A stretch of 64,000 nt of DNA from Halichondria panicea. Its lineage: Eukaryota; Porifera; Demospongiae; Suberitida; Halichondriidae. Made by a program: the position numbers and the translations under genes. The DNA lies in assembly GCF_963675165.1 (NCBI RefSeq), contig NC_087388.1, forward strand, positions 1,342,800 to 1,406,799, written 5' to 3'. The notes beneath the pieces are model-generated. The model searched no databases. It was not told where the DNA came from and worked only from the letters and a program-made list of their open reading frames with translations. Below are positions 20,794 through 34,100 of this stretch, one piece after another (position 1 is the first letter of the stretch; each line of letters begins with the position of its first letter).

Positions 20794-21342
20794 TCCACTT
20801 TTCAGTGGCGCATCTTTTTGAACCCCAGCTGGCGCCTGGCTTATTACAGTTATTATAGTATAGACATTTTAGAGAAAATGGGCGTGGTCTAGCTCAGTCA
20901 CTTGCTAGCTGTACGTTGAGAGCTTACTCATGAACAACATTCATGGACTGTAGCGATAGGTCAGACAACTGTTCAGTATAGTGTGATGATGGCTTGATGT
21001 CTCAAACCTTTACATGTATGTTTGCACAAAGTTTCTATTCAACTTATGAGTTAGCCTTGCACTATATAAAGTGCTAGCTGTTTGTTAGCTACTCAGAAAA
21101 GAGCTCGAATTTTTAAGTTGACAAAATTAAACTTTTACATTGTAGATCTACACAGTCGTACTTCTATCATTGAAGACCATGACATTCATCAAGTGGGCCA
21201 TCAGATATAGACTTCTGTTTCCACTCTTCTATAATAAATGTGTGTGTTTCAAACAACAAAATAATATAAGTAATCGTGGTCGATCATTACCCACTCTTTG
21301 AGTTTGCATGAGCAAAATTAAATGCAAAAATGTTCATCATTA
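20794..21342. other. Non-coding stretch
   Basis: 21255-21342 matches the reverse complement of about 4738-4810 (ATCATTACCCACTCTT). It also has similarity to 45.5 and 49.66 kb (CAAAGTTTCTATTC..GAGTTAGCCTTGCACTA). It is old interspersed repeat without coding. Confidence 0.45.
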
Positions 21343-21718
21343 CAGTGGCAGATCTAGAGGGGGTGCTTTTGGTTCAATTGAGAAAGAAGTGAGTGGGAGG
21401 CTCAAGCAACTAATTAGCAAGTTGTTCCTTTCTTACTAGCTTTCACATGCACATCTCACTAACTTTTAGTCCTTGTTAGTCCTGCGAAGCTTTGTCTGTG
21501 CAGTTTCAGTGACTATGAAGGCTAAAAACTCTCCAGCGTAGTGCATGCAGATTGCTTATGAAAAGTGATGACCTTTTTTTTGAACAAATTCGGTGTTGTG
21601 TTAATGCGCATGCTCACTGTTTCGAAGAAGTGACGACCTTTTTTTAGGTAAAATAACAGTCCTTGACCCGCTCAGAGCCCTGGAACCCCCCCTTTCAAGA
21701 ATCCTAGATCCGCCACTG
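21343..21718. mobile_element. CAGTGGCGGATC-family element with 5-bp target duplication
   Basis: Left end CAGTGGCAGATCTAG, right end CTAGATCCGCCACTG, 376 bp, no coding. CATTA is duplicated at 21338-21342 and 21719-21723. This is the cleanest copy of the family in the window. Confidence 0.85.
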
Positions 21719-22011
21719 CATTATAATGTGTGTATAAGAGCTTTTAGTACAACCAGTAGGTTGTACATAGGATTGACAGTGCAGTTGTGTGTGTTTTCAA
21801 TTATTGCACAAATTTTTACTCGTGTTTAGACTGCTCTATTTCTGCAGGGAAGGGCCACAGCAAGAAACTGAGTTGATAGATAGCTTAGTTAGCCTTTTAT
21901 CTGTCTAAATGTGTGAAATTATAGTCAATGAATATTCTCATGCATTACTATTGATATTTGAAAAATTGCACTATTTTCATATTTCACCGCGTTTTGTCTG
22001 ACTGACTAAGT

Positions 22012-22043
22012 AAGTTAGTAAGTAAGTAAGTAAGTAAGTAAGT
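22012..22043. repeat. (GTAA)n microsatellite
   Basis: Run of GTAA units with one variant unit, within otherwise featureless sequence. Confidence 0.9.
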
Positions 22044-22680
22044 AACTTTCTTGGAAAGCATTTCCTCCTTGTACAGACATGTTCAGAAGATTCTAGATAC
22101 AGCCTCTAGTCGACTAGAACCCAGACCATGGGTGTTTTTCTCAGAATTGCGTCCGCAACGCACATGGCAACTTATGAGGTGGGCGTGGCTTTGACATCGA
22201 TAAACAAAACCTCCTTTCTTCAGCTCAGCTCTCCATTCTCTCACTTCAGGTATGCTATTTATGCTAGACGTATGCACTGACTGGATCTACCATAGGCCTC
22301 CATGCTTTTGCACTTGGAAGTACATCTACAGTATATACATGGCTGCCATTATTTTTATCATAGATAATGACTGAATAAAATACTGAATAATGTTTATTCC
22401 AGTCCTGTCTTCTCTTCTTGAACTTCTCTTGCTTCTTGATGTTCCTCATAGGTATTTCACTTTCATTATTGAGAAAAGAAGGCCGGTGAAGGAGGCTAAC
22501 TCCTCAATTCCCTGAGTGAAGTGCGGCCTGGGATCGAGACTATTGAGGAGTATAATATACTTTTGTCCAACGACCACTTATATATTATCTTCAACAAGAT
22601 TACAGGACGATGACAAATTAATCAATGTCACATTAATTTTATCTTATCATTAATGTACTACTGTATGAAAAAAGAAAGGG
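22044..22680. other. Non-coding stretch
   Basis: Contains a TCGATCCCAGGCCGC-type arm (22521-22545), related to the palindrome at 8756, and no credible coding. CTTCAGGTATGC near 22245 resembles a 5' splice site, but no exon can be assigned. Confidence 0.4.
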
Positions 22681-23241
22681 AATCAAAACTAAAAAACATT
22701 TGCAATGTGAACGTTGCTAGGATTTCCAGGAAAAGAAAAGCGCGAAACAGCGAAGAAACAAGAAATTCGGCGAGTGCATAACTCCAATCCGTTACAACGT
22801 CATGAACATGTACAGTCGAGTGGCCTACTGTTGATAAGGAATTTTAAAATCGAAATACAGGTTGCAGGGTACTAATAACACAGTCATTGGTCTTTATCTG
22901 CTGGTCATGAATAACTTGGAATACTTCCACCCATGCACACATCCAACACTTGCGTGTTTGCTCAACACTGTAAGGGAGTCATAAACACATAACTATAGCC
23001 TGCAAAAAATGCACATAATTAACATCACTATAATTATTACTTGCAATGTAAAAGGATTGGCCAGGAAAAGTACCAAAAAAAAAATAATTATTATAACTTA
23101 TTGAAACAGTACATGTGAATGACGTTGTAACGGATTGGAGTTATGCACTCGCCGAATTTCTTATTTCTTCGCTTTTTCGCGCTTTTCTTTTCCTGGCAAT
23201 CCTAGCAACGTTCACATTGCAAATGTTTTTTAGTTTTGATT
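22681..23241. mobile_element. 561-bp foldback element
   Basis: The left arm (22681-22805, starting AATCAAAACTAAAAAACAT) is the reverse complement of the right arm (about 23110-23241) over about 120 bp with few mismatches, including the segment around AAAAGCGCGAAACAGCGAAG. The 300-bp middle is AT-rich and non-coding. The segment after it (23250-23310, CACCGAGGCATCAGCACC) is an inverted copy of 4655-4715. It lies 390 bp upstream of gene A. Confidence 0.85.
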
Positions 23242-23632
23242 AGCTTTATGTTATGTAGCTTTTGGTATCTCCACCGAGGCATCAGCACCCGCGGTGCTTT
23301 CATTTTTCTAGCTGTAAGGTTGTGTCAAATTAACGGAAGTTAGCTTTTGTCCAAGGTGCCCAGTACATGCAGACAAGACATCAGCTAGAATTGATCCTAG
23401 ATTAGGTTTTGACTGGGAGCGATTTGGCCCATTCAAGTTGTCACTGGTTAGTAGACTCGTCCCACATATTGGTGTGTGCAATTTGTAAGAATCAATATAT
23501 TCGTGAATTGCATGAACATTTTATAAAATTAATGATGCAGTGCGACTTACTCCATATAGAGATCAGTATAAAAGAATTGAATCATGTGATTTTTCTGTAA
23601 ATTAAATTCTGTCACAATGCGTAGTTCCATAA

Positions 23633-26600
23633 ATGGCTGATGACAGCCAATCAAGTGATACTCTCCTGCACACTGCTGCAAGCTGTGGGGACTTAGATGA
23701 GGTCAGAGAGCTGTTGATAACAAAGCAATATGAAGTGGACGTCAGAAACTCACACAACCAAACATCTCTTCATCTCGCATGTGCTAATGGTCATCTCGAT
23801 ACGGTTTGGACACTAGCCAATGACTTTGGTGCTGACATAGGAGCTATTGATAATGGTGGTAATACACCATTGCTCTTTGCTGCTAAGAACAAACATGTGC
23901 AAATAATTATCATGTTGATCCTATTATCACTGTGTGGTAAACACCTCTCCAACGGAGACTACGTGTCCTGTTCCTATAGCCGTAGTGAGATGGATTCTCA
24001 TCATGTTAAAATCTTTGAGGATGTCCTCTTTGACGTTTATAATGATTCTGAAACTGTGAAGAAAACTATGCATCTGATAAGCAAATTCTTTGTTCAATTT
24101 AAGGATTATAATGATGATGGCTTTATTACATTGTTTGTAGCTGCATCACTCGGTCTCAAAGACTTTATTAATCGTTTAGTTACTGATAATGAAGCGGACC
24201 TGAATATTAGGGGTTTCAATGGCTTGTCTATTCTCCACTGTGCCTGCTTTGGAGGACATGTACTGCTCGTGGAAAATCTTATTTCAAAACATCATATGCA
24301 CTATTCTGTGAAAGATAACAATGGGAAGTCAATTTTGATGTACGCAGCATTCAAGGGGGCTCCCTATTCATGCAATGGTGGTCACGTAGAACTGATTGAT
24401 AAACTGGTGATGAAATATGGCCTCGATCCTGCAGATGGAGATGAAAATGATAACACACCTCTACATATTGCAGCCAATAATGGACATGTTGAAGCAGTGA
24501 GACATCTGATCAGTAAGCACAGTGCTGACATTGATATCACCAATAAACAAAACAAAACTCCATTGATGCTAGCTGCGCTGAATGGTCATGTGAATGTTTT
24601 GGATGCGTTAGTCAAAGAATTCAACAGCAGTTGTCATGTCCGAGGTTACAATAGCCGCACTCTCCTTCACTATGCATGTCATGGTGGCCATATAGAACTG
24701 ATAGACAAACTAGTGTTGGAATATGACCTCGATCCTGCAGAACGAGATAGTAACAATAAGACACCTTTACATATTGCAGCAATGTTCGGACATGTTGAAA
24801 CAGTGAGACACCTGATCAGTAAGCATAGCGCTGATGTTGATTGCACTGATATTAAAAGCAATACACCATTGATGCTGGCTGCACGGAGGGGTCATTCACA
24901 TGTTTTGGATGCGTTAGTCAAAGAATTCAACAGCAGTTGTCATGTCCGAGGTTACAATAGCCGCACTCTCCTTCACTATGCATGCTATGGTGGTCATGTA
25001 GAACTGATAGACAAACTGGTGAAGGAGTATGGCCTCAATGTCGAAGATAGAGATGAAAGAGGAAACACACCTCTACATATTGCAGCCATGTTTGGACATG
25101 TTGAAGCAGTGAGACACCTGATCAGTAAACACAGTGCTGATATTGATTGCACTAATAACGAAAACAACACTCCATTGATGCTAGCTGCACGGAGGGATCA
25201 TACGCATGTTTTGGATGCGTTAGTTAAAGAATTAAAAAGCAATCACCATTTTCTTCACTTTGCATGCAAGCGTGGCCATATAAAACTAATAGATCAACTA
25301 GTGGGGAAATGTGGCCTCAATATCAGAGATAGAGATAATGATGAAAACACACCTCTACATATTGCAGCAAAAGCAGGCCATGTTGAAGCAGTGAGACACC
25401 TGATCAACAAGCACAGTGCTGATATTGATTGCATTGATAATCGAAACAATACACCGTTGATGCTAGCTGCATTGGGTGGTCATGTGCATGTTTTGGATGC
25501 ATTAATTAAAGAATTTAAGAGCAGTTATCTTGTCCGAGGATATAATGGTCGCACTCTCCTTCACTTTGCATGCTACGATGGTCATATACAACTGATAGAC
25601 AAAATGGTGATGGAATATAGCCTTGATCCTGCAGATAGAGATAATGATGGAAACACACCTCTACATATTGCAGCCATGTTTGGACATGTTGAAACAGTGA
25701 TCCACCTGATCAGTAAGTACAATGCTAATATTTATTGCACTAATAATGAGAACAATACTCCATTGGTACTAGCTACACTGAGCGGCAATAGGCAAGTTTT
25801 GGATGCGTTAGTCAAAGAATTAAAAAGTAGTCATCATTTCCTTCACTTTGCGTGTGAGCGTGGCCATATAAAACTGATAAACGAACTTCTGAAATGCGGC
25901 CTCAATATCAGTGATAGAGATAATGATGAAAACACACCTCTGCATATTGCAGCAAAAGCAGGCCATGTTGAAGCAGTGAGACACCTCATCAGCAAGCACA
26001 GTGCTGATATTGATAGCATTGATAATCGAAACAATACACCGTTGATGCTAGCTGCATTGGGTGGTCATGTGCATGTTTTGGATGCGTTAATTAAAGAATT
26101 CAAGAGCAGTTATCTTGTTCGAGGATATAATGATTCAACTCTTCTTCATCAAGCATGCTACGATGGTCATACAGAACTGATAGACAAACTGCTGGAATAT
26201 GGTCTTGATCCTGCAGATAGAGATAACAGTGGAAACACACCTCTACACATAGCAGCCATGTTCGGACATGTTGAAGCAGTGAGACACCTGATCAGTAAGG
26301 ACAGGTCTGATATTGATTGCACCAATAATGAGAACAATACACCATTGATGCTAGCTGTACTGGGGGGTCATACACATGTTTTTGACGCGTTAGTCAAAAA
26401 ATTCGAAGGCAGTCGTCATCATGTCCGAGGTTACACTCTCCTTCACTCTGCGTGTGAGCATGGCCATGTAGAACTAATAGACGGACTGGTGAAATGGGGC
26501 CTCAATCCTGCAGATGGAGATAATGATGGAAACACACCTCTGCATATTGCAGCAAAGGCAGGACATGTTGAAGCAGTGAGACACCTGATTAATAATTACA

Positions 26601-29600
26601 AAGCTAAAATCGATTGCAAAAATAATCAGAACGATACACCATTGATGATAGCTGCACTCACAGGGAATACGCATGTTTTGGATGTGTTAATCAACGAATT
26701 CAATAGTAGTTGTCATGTCCTCGGATACAATGGTCATACTCTCCTTCACTATGCATGCTATGGTGGCCATATAAAACTGATAGACAAACTGGTAGTGAAA
26801 TATGGCCTCAATCCAAAAGATAGAACTGTTAATGGTACTCTCCTTCATTATGTATGCCATGTTGGCCATATAAAAGTAATACAAAAACTGGTGGTGGAAT
26901 ATGGCCTCGATCCCGCAGATAGAAATATTAATGGAAACACACCTCTACATATTGCAGCCATGTCCGGACACGTTGAAGCAGTTAAACTCCTGATCAGTGA
27001 GCATAGCGCTGATGTTGATTGCACTAATATTGAGGATGATACTCCATTGATGCTGGCTGCACTGAGGGGTCATACGCATGTGTTGGAAACGTTAGTCAAA
27101 GAATACAAAGGCAGTTGTCATCATGTCCGAGGTTATACTCTCCTTCACTCTGCGTGCGAGCGTGGCCATATAAAACTGATAGACAAACTGGTGGTAAACT
27201 ATAGCTTTGATCTCAGTGATAGAGATAATGATGGAAACACACCTCTGCATATTGCAGCAAAGGCAGGACATGTTAAAGCAGTGAGATACATGATTAATAA
27301 TTACAGCCTTGTTATCGATTGCATAAATAGTAAGAATAATACACCATTGATGCTGGCTTGCACTGACTGGTAAGACACATGTTGTGGATGAGTTAGTCAA
27401 AGAAATTGAAAGCAGTTGTAATGTCCGAGGATACAATAATCGCACTCTCCTTCATCAAGCATGCCATGGTGGCCATATAGAACTGGTAGACAAACTGGTT
27501 AAGGAATATGGCCTTGATCCTGCAGATAGAGATAATGATGGAAACACACCTCTACATATTGCAGCCATGAAAGGACATATTAACACCGTGCAACACCTGA
27601 TCAGTGAGCACAGTGCTGATATTGATTGCACTAATAATAGCAACCAAACTCCATTCGAGATAGCTATGCTCAACAATCATATGTGTGTTTTGGATGCGTT
27701 AGTCGAAAAATTTAACGAAAGTCATCATGTCCGAGGTTATACTGTCCTTCACTATGCATGTGATCGTGGCCTTAAAACACTATTAGACAAACTGGTGATG
27801 GAATATCACCTCCTCAAGCTCACAGATAGAGATGATGATGGAAATACACCTCTACATATTGCAGCCATGAAAGGACATGTTGAAACAGTGAGACACTTGA
27901 TTATTCAACACAAAGTTGAAACCAATATCACTAACAATGTTAACTCTACCCCATTGTGTTTAGCTGCTCAAGATGGTCATGAGATTGTGATACATGCCCT
28001 AACTAAAGAGTTTAATTGCAGCCCACATGTTAGAGGCTACAATGGTCAAACTCTACTTCATTATGCTTGCCAAAATGGTCATATAGAAACTTTAAACATT
28101 ATAATATCAAAATATAAGTTGGATCCAACAATTAGAGACAACGATGGGAACACACCTCTGCATATTTTATGTCGTACATCGCATACTGAAGAAGAAAAGC
28201 TGAGAACAATTCTTTTCCAGTACTGGACAGTGTTTCAAGTTAATAATGATGGCAACACACCTCTTCACACAGCAACTCGATATGGGCAAGTTCATTGTGC
28301 ACGCTTACTATTGCAGAAATGCAATGCTCCCCTTTTTGTGCGAAATAAAGTCGGTAATACCGCCCTTGATTTAGCTAAAGCTCAGAGAAGCCAAGAAATT
28401 GTTACAATTTTCAAAAGTCATAATCCTGAGATCCAATCAATCTATCGGCAACTAGATAAACTTGCTCAACAAGAGTTTAGTGGTGAAAAAAACTTCACCA
28501 GAATATTTGTTGTAGGTCATCCAGGTGCAGGAAAATCCACGCTTGTTGAAACTATCAAAACAGAAGGTTTGATCAGCTACTTCAGCACATCAACTGTTGC
28601 CCCTCACACTGCAGGCATTGTTCCAAGTACTTATGACAGTAGTGCTTATGGAAGAATGATACTCTATGATTTTGCTGGTGATTCCGAGTACTATTCCTCA
28701 CATGCTGCAATTATGGAGTCAATCAACACATCAAAAGGAAGCAATATATATTTGATACTTTGTGATTTGAGTAAAGGCGAAGAAGCTGCTGTCACTAAAT
28801 ACAGCTACTGGCTTTCATTTCTATCATACAATATTAAGCAATTCTCAAACACTATTATCTTACCAGTGGGAAGCCATGCTGATGTAATCAACAAAAGGTC
28901 AGTAGAACAAGCGTTACGTGTGCTTGACAGCGTATCCCAAAAGTTCTGTAGCAGCTCCGAGATTGATGATTTACACATAGAACAAAGTGTTGCTCTTGAT
29001 TGTCGTAGACGAGGGGCTGTAGTTAATAACATAAAGGAACTCGCAAAGAAATTCTCTAATTTAGTATCCCTTTCCCCGGAGACAAGCACACTTCTGGGAT
29101 TGTTGAAGAAAGACTTTGAACATGTTCCGGCTTGCAAAGTGAGCCTCCTTATCTCACACATAGAAGATACTGGAATTCCCCTTCCACTAAATTCTTCATC
29201 ACTATACACTCTCATAAGAGAGTTACATGATTTGGGTCTGCTAATGGTGATAGAGAGAGAAGGGGACTCCATTGAGAACCATACAATCATTCTCAAGATA
29301 TCAACCCTCACATCGGATGTACACAATAAACTGTTTTCAACGTCTGCTAAAGCAGACCTCACCAAACATATTGATCAACTCAAGCTCAGCGTAGGCATTG
29401 TTCCAGAATCACTACTGGAGAGAGTACTGCCAGAGTATATTACAAAAGAATGTCTACTTAAGCTGCAGTACTGTCAAGAAATCGAGAATTTGTACGTGGA
29501 AGAGGACCACACTCTTTCTCAACTCACTTCTGAGACACTACCAGCAGAGGGTTCCACTCAAGAGAAATCTCATCTATTTTTCCCCGCTCTTTGTGATCTC

Positions 29601-30912
29601 AAACTTGAGGAAATTCAATGGCCTAAATCCGAAGGTAATAAAGTTACTTTGGGATGGTATGCTAAATGTGATGGTGACAGATTTGATTTCTTCCCAACAC
29701 GATTTCTTCATGTGCTTATTGTTCACCTTTCTCACAACTTTGCACTGAAGCAAGGCCTGCCCACAAGACACAGACTTTCCACTACAGCTTCAGATCCTTT
29801 GATGGCTGATGTATATGCTGCCAATCCTAGCTGTCATGTCTGGTCGACTGGTCTACATTGGCTTATGAAGAATGGAGTGGAGGTATTTGTCGATATACCT
29901 AAAGACGCTGATAGTAAAGAACTGATTGTACTAGCAAGGAGTGACGTCCGAAATCAAGCCAAGTGTTCTGAAACTCTGCATCAAGTTATTCAAAAGGTAG
30001 TCAAAGCAAAAATGGAGTTTTGTGCTGGTATAGTGCCAACTGTTTACCTTCTTGATCCGAACGACCTCAAGGATGAACCTTTTACGAATGCTTTGAGTTC
30101 ATCTAAATATGCTCTTAGTGATATCGAAGAAGCACTAGCAGAAGGCACTGAGGAAGTTGCCGATAAAGACAGACATTGTTTCTCCACTCCAATCAAAGAA
30201 TGGATCAGCCCAACAAGATGGGCCATATCTTACTGGAGTAAGTTTCACACACACATTATACCCACGTATTTCATTTATTATTGTACTACAGATTTGTTTT
30301 TTCCAATGGATACCTTCTTGGTTCATTCTGCTTTGCAAGAAGTAAGTAGTGCTCAATGGAAACTGCTAGGAATGAGTCTTCCGATCACCTGGAACAAATT
30401 AGATGACATTGAGAATAATGACTCATCATACCCTGGTGACATTGCTAAGAAAGAAGAAGTAATTCGACTGTGGATGTCTCAAGAACCCACCTGGATAGTG
30501 TTGGTAGACGCTCTCAGTCAATCTGCATATGGATGGTCACAGAATTCAAGTCAAATCTCACAAGAGCACAGTAAGTACCTCACAATCATTATAGCTATAA
30601 TGCTCCGCTTATTCATGCGTGCATTATATAGATGTGCCTCTACAAAAGAAAAGTTTAGAAAAAGATTCATCTCTTCATCCCGACGAGGACTTTCTCCAAT
30701 CATTTGCTGCCATCATTGGCTCTCGTTGGCAGTGTCTTGCTTTCCCCCTCTCCCTCACTTCTAAAGACATTGTGAGCATCAAGGGAGAGACAAGAGGAGC
30801 AGAGCCGACCAGACAAGCACTCGTTATGCTGCAGAAATGGGCAGCCAGGGAGACGGCAACTTATGGTCAGTTGAGAGAGAGACTCCGTACACTCTCAGTA
30901 TTTCATATCTGA
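23633..30912 (+). CDS. Gene A: ankyrin array, Roc-like GTPase, COR-like region and tandem Death domains; one-base frameshift
   Basis: Exons 23633-30237, 30292-30570 and 30632-30912; introns of 54 and 61 bp with GTAAGT/AG borders. The summed exon length is one base over a multiple of three. The excess is at 27356-27360 (GGCTTGCACTG where sister modules have GCTGCACTG), which ends the first frame at 27373. Ignoring it gives 2387 aa. Residues 1-1590 hold about 38 ankyrin repeats in groups of three. P-loop GHPGAGKS near 1626, DFAG, then VGSHAD (Roco-type G4). A winged-helix-like COR segment (LIRELHDLGLL) follows. Exon 2 encodes Death domain 1 and exon 3 Death domain 2. The start was chosen by alignment with gene B. 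Roco proteins with ankyrin and Death domains (DAPK1) act in cytoplasmic death and stress signalling. It is either a recent pseudogene or carries a sequence error. Confidence 0.85.
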
Positions 30913-31169
30913 GAAAATTTATAGTATCATGCATCACAGCACAAATTTTATGTGTAGCTACGTTAATGCACCTGCTGCATGTAACTGTTTTATCACTTTA
31001 TTGTGTCAATGAACTTCAGAACTCATGCTTCACCATATAATTTTCTTACTATTGCACTTTTAATCTACATTTTCCTACACTGCCTTGCTAATATTAAACA
31101 TCTTCGCATCTTTTTGTTAGCCTTTTATCAATTCATTAGTTAATTAATGCTTCCCCCAAGTAATTTTTG
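30913..31169. other. 3' flank of gene A, conserved with gene B
   Basis: Almost identical to 60070-60330 behind gene B. Probably 3' UTR and the start of the duplicated tail. No clear AATAAA signal was noted. Confidence 0.5.
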
Positions 31170-34100
31170 TACTTTTCAGCTAGAGTTTTAGTGTTGAACA
31201 AAATGTCTGTAACAACTCCAAGATTGATGATTTAAACGAGGAGCTGTGGATGACATAAAGAACTACTATAAGAATAATCATCCTCCATCAGACTTTCCCT
31301 CTCTCCTGGGATTTTTGAAAAAAGACTTTGAATACATTCCAGCTTGCAAAGTAAGCCTCCTTATCTCTCACATAGAAGATACTGAAATTCGGCTCACACC
31401 CTAAGACAGTTACTCGCATCAAATGTACAAAGTCTGCTAAAGCGGACGTCACCAATTACATCGATCAACTCCAGCTCAGCGTAGGCATATACAGAATCGT
31501 TATACTGCATGGAAAAGTACTAACAGAGTATACCACAAGCTGCAGTATACTGCCATGAAATTGAGAATTTGTACGTGGAGGACCACAGTCTTTCTCAACT
31601 CACTTCAGAACCAGTACCAACTGAGAGTTCCACTAAAGAGAAATCTCGCCTGAAATTCCGCTCACACCCTAAGAGAGTTACTCATATCAGATGTACCCAT
31701 AATCGTATGTTTTCAAATATTGTCAAAGTCTGCTAAATTACATCGATTAACTCAGGCTCAGTGTGGTCAAGATTTCCTAGAGCGACGTCTGCAGATACAA
31801 GTGTTTAAGTTAGGGCTAGCCAAGAGCATCCATTATGCACGCATGCTCATCAGGCAAAGGCACATCAGGTAAGTCAGTCTGGTATGTGTTTGTGCCATGT
31901 ATTAATTATTACAGAATCGCTTGCTGGAAAAAAACTACCAGAATACACTACAAGTTGCAGTACTGCTGAGAATTTGTATGTGGAAGAGGACCATGCACAG
32001 TTCTTCTCAACTCACTTCAGAACCAGTACTAACTGTGAGTGCCACTATAAAGAGAAATCTCGTCTGCTTTTTTTGATCTCTGGGTCAAAGGTGACAAAAT
32101 TATCCAGGATTTTATGCTAAATGTGATGTTGGCAGATTTGACTATTTCCTAATAATTTCTTTATCTCATTTCTCTCACAGCTTTTCATGAAAACAAAGCT
32201 TGCCAACAAGCCGCAGTTCTCTATAATAACTGAATCTTCTTCTTCTTTGATTGCAGAGGTCCAATTAGTACTATACTTGGTATGCAGGCTTATGAATGGA
32301 GTGGATGTATTCGTTGATATGCCTAAAGACACTGATAGGCTAATAGTGAGAAGTGGCAATAAAACATAAAATGTGCTAACACTCTGCATCTATCTAGTTA
32401 TTCAAAAACGAACAGAATATTATGGAAACAAAATTGATTTCTGTACTGCCTTCTGTTTACCTTCTTGATCCAAGCTATCTCAAGGATGAAACTTTTACGG
32501 AGGCTTTATAGAAATGGACCTAAATATGCTCTAAGAGATATTGATAAATCATTAGCAGAAGGAACTAAGTGACTCATGGAAAGAAAGTCATTACTTCTCT
32601 ATTCTGATGAAAGATTGGGTCATCCCAAAAGATGGACTACTGGAGTAAGTTTCAAGCACGCGCTCACATGCACACACCACCTGTAAATGTTTTATTTGTT
32701 GATATATAAAATTATACCCTTAAAGATACAACTCCTAATGATGCGCAGGCACTGATAACGTTACCGATAAAGACAGAAAATGCTCCACCGCAGTCTCCAA
32801 CTAAAAATTGGATCAGCTCAGGTGATATTCTACTGGAGTAAGCAGCATTCAAATGCACCATCTAATTTGTCCATGAGCTTAATTTTTTCATTGTACAGAT
32901 TTGTTGGTTCCGAGGGATGAGTCCCTGATTGACTCTGCTTTAAACTGCTTTGGAGAATATTTCAATCCATTGGAATAACGAAGCATCCTTCCCTGGTGAT
33001 AATTATTTCCAGACCGTCCGATTTTCCCCAGAGACAAACTCTCTTCTGGGATTGTTGAAAACAACTTTGACTACATTCCAGCTTGTAAAGGAAGCCTCCT
33101 TATCTCTCACATAGAAGATACTGATATTCCGCTCACACCCTAAGAGAGTTACTTGCATCAGATGTACCTATAATCATATATTGTCAAAGTCTGCTAAAGC
33201 GGATGTCACCAATTACATCGATCAACTCAAGCTCAGCGTAGTCATAAATTATTACAGAATCGCTGCTGCATGGAAAAAGTACTACCAGAATAATTATACC
33301 ACAAGCTGCAGTACTGCCACGAATTTGACAATTTGTACGTGGAAGAGAACCACAGTCTCAACTCACTTCAGAACCAGTACCAACTAAGAGTGCCACTAAA
33401 GAGAAATCTCGTCTGCTTTTTTATCTCTGGGTCAAAGGTGACAAGATTACCCAGGATTTTATGCTAAATGTGATGTTGACAGATTTGACTATTTCCTAAC
33501 GATTTCTTACTTTTCATGAAAACTAAACTTCCCAACAGTTGCAAGCAGATAACTTCTCATTTTCTGATTCTTCTACTGCTAATAATTATTTGATTCCAGA
33601 GATCCAATTATGCTGCCAATCCTCGCTGTCATGTGTGGTCAACTGGTCTACATTGGCTTATGAAGAACGGAGTGGAGGTATTTGTCGATATGCCTATAGA
33701 CGCTGATAGTGATAGCGAGAAGTGGCAACAAAAATTTATTTCTGTACTGGTATAGATATTGCCTTCTGTTTACCTTCTTGATCCGAGCAGAAATGCACCT
33801 AAATATACTCTAAGAGTATTAATAAAGCATTGAAAGAACTAAGCAAGTCATGGGTAAAGACAATGCTTCTCTATACTCCGATGAAAGATTGGGTCATCCC
33901 AAAAGATAGACTACATCTTACTGGAGTAAGTTTCAAGCACGCACTCACATGCTCACATGCACACACCACCTGTAAATGTTTTATTTGTTGTTTCCAATAT
34001 AGATATATATAGATCTACCCAGATACAACTCCTAATGATGCGCAGGCACTGAAAATGCCTCACTTCAATCAAAGATTGGATCAGCTCAGGTGACATTCTA

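Noticed and set aside
27372-27383. GTAAGA at the frame break of gene A as a 5' splice site
   Set aside because: Coding resumes within ten bases in the shifted frame and aligns with sister units through the site, so a one-base insertion explains it better than an intron.
24679-27676. Minus-strand frames opposite the ankyrin arrays
   Set aside because: They recur with the period of the repeat and are antisense shadows of coding repeats.
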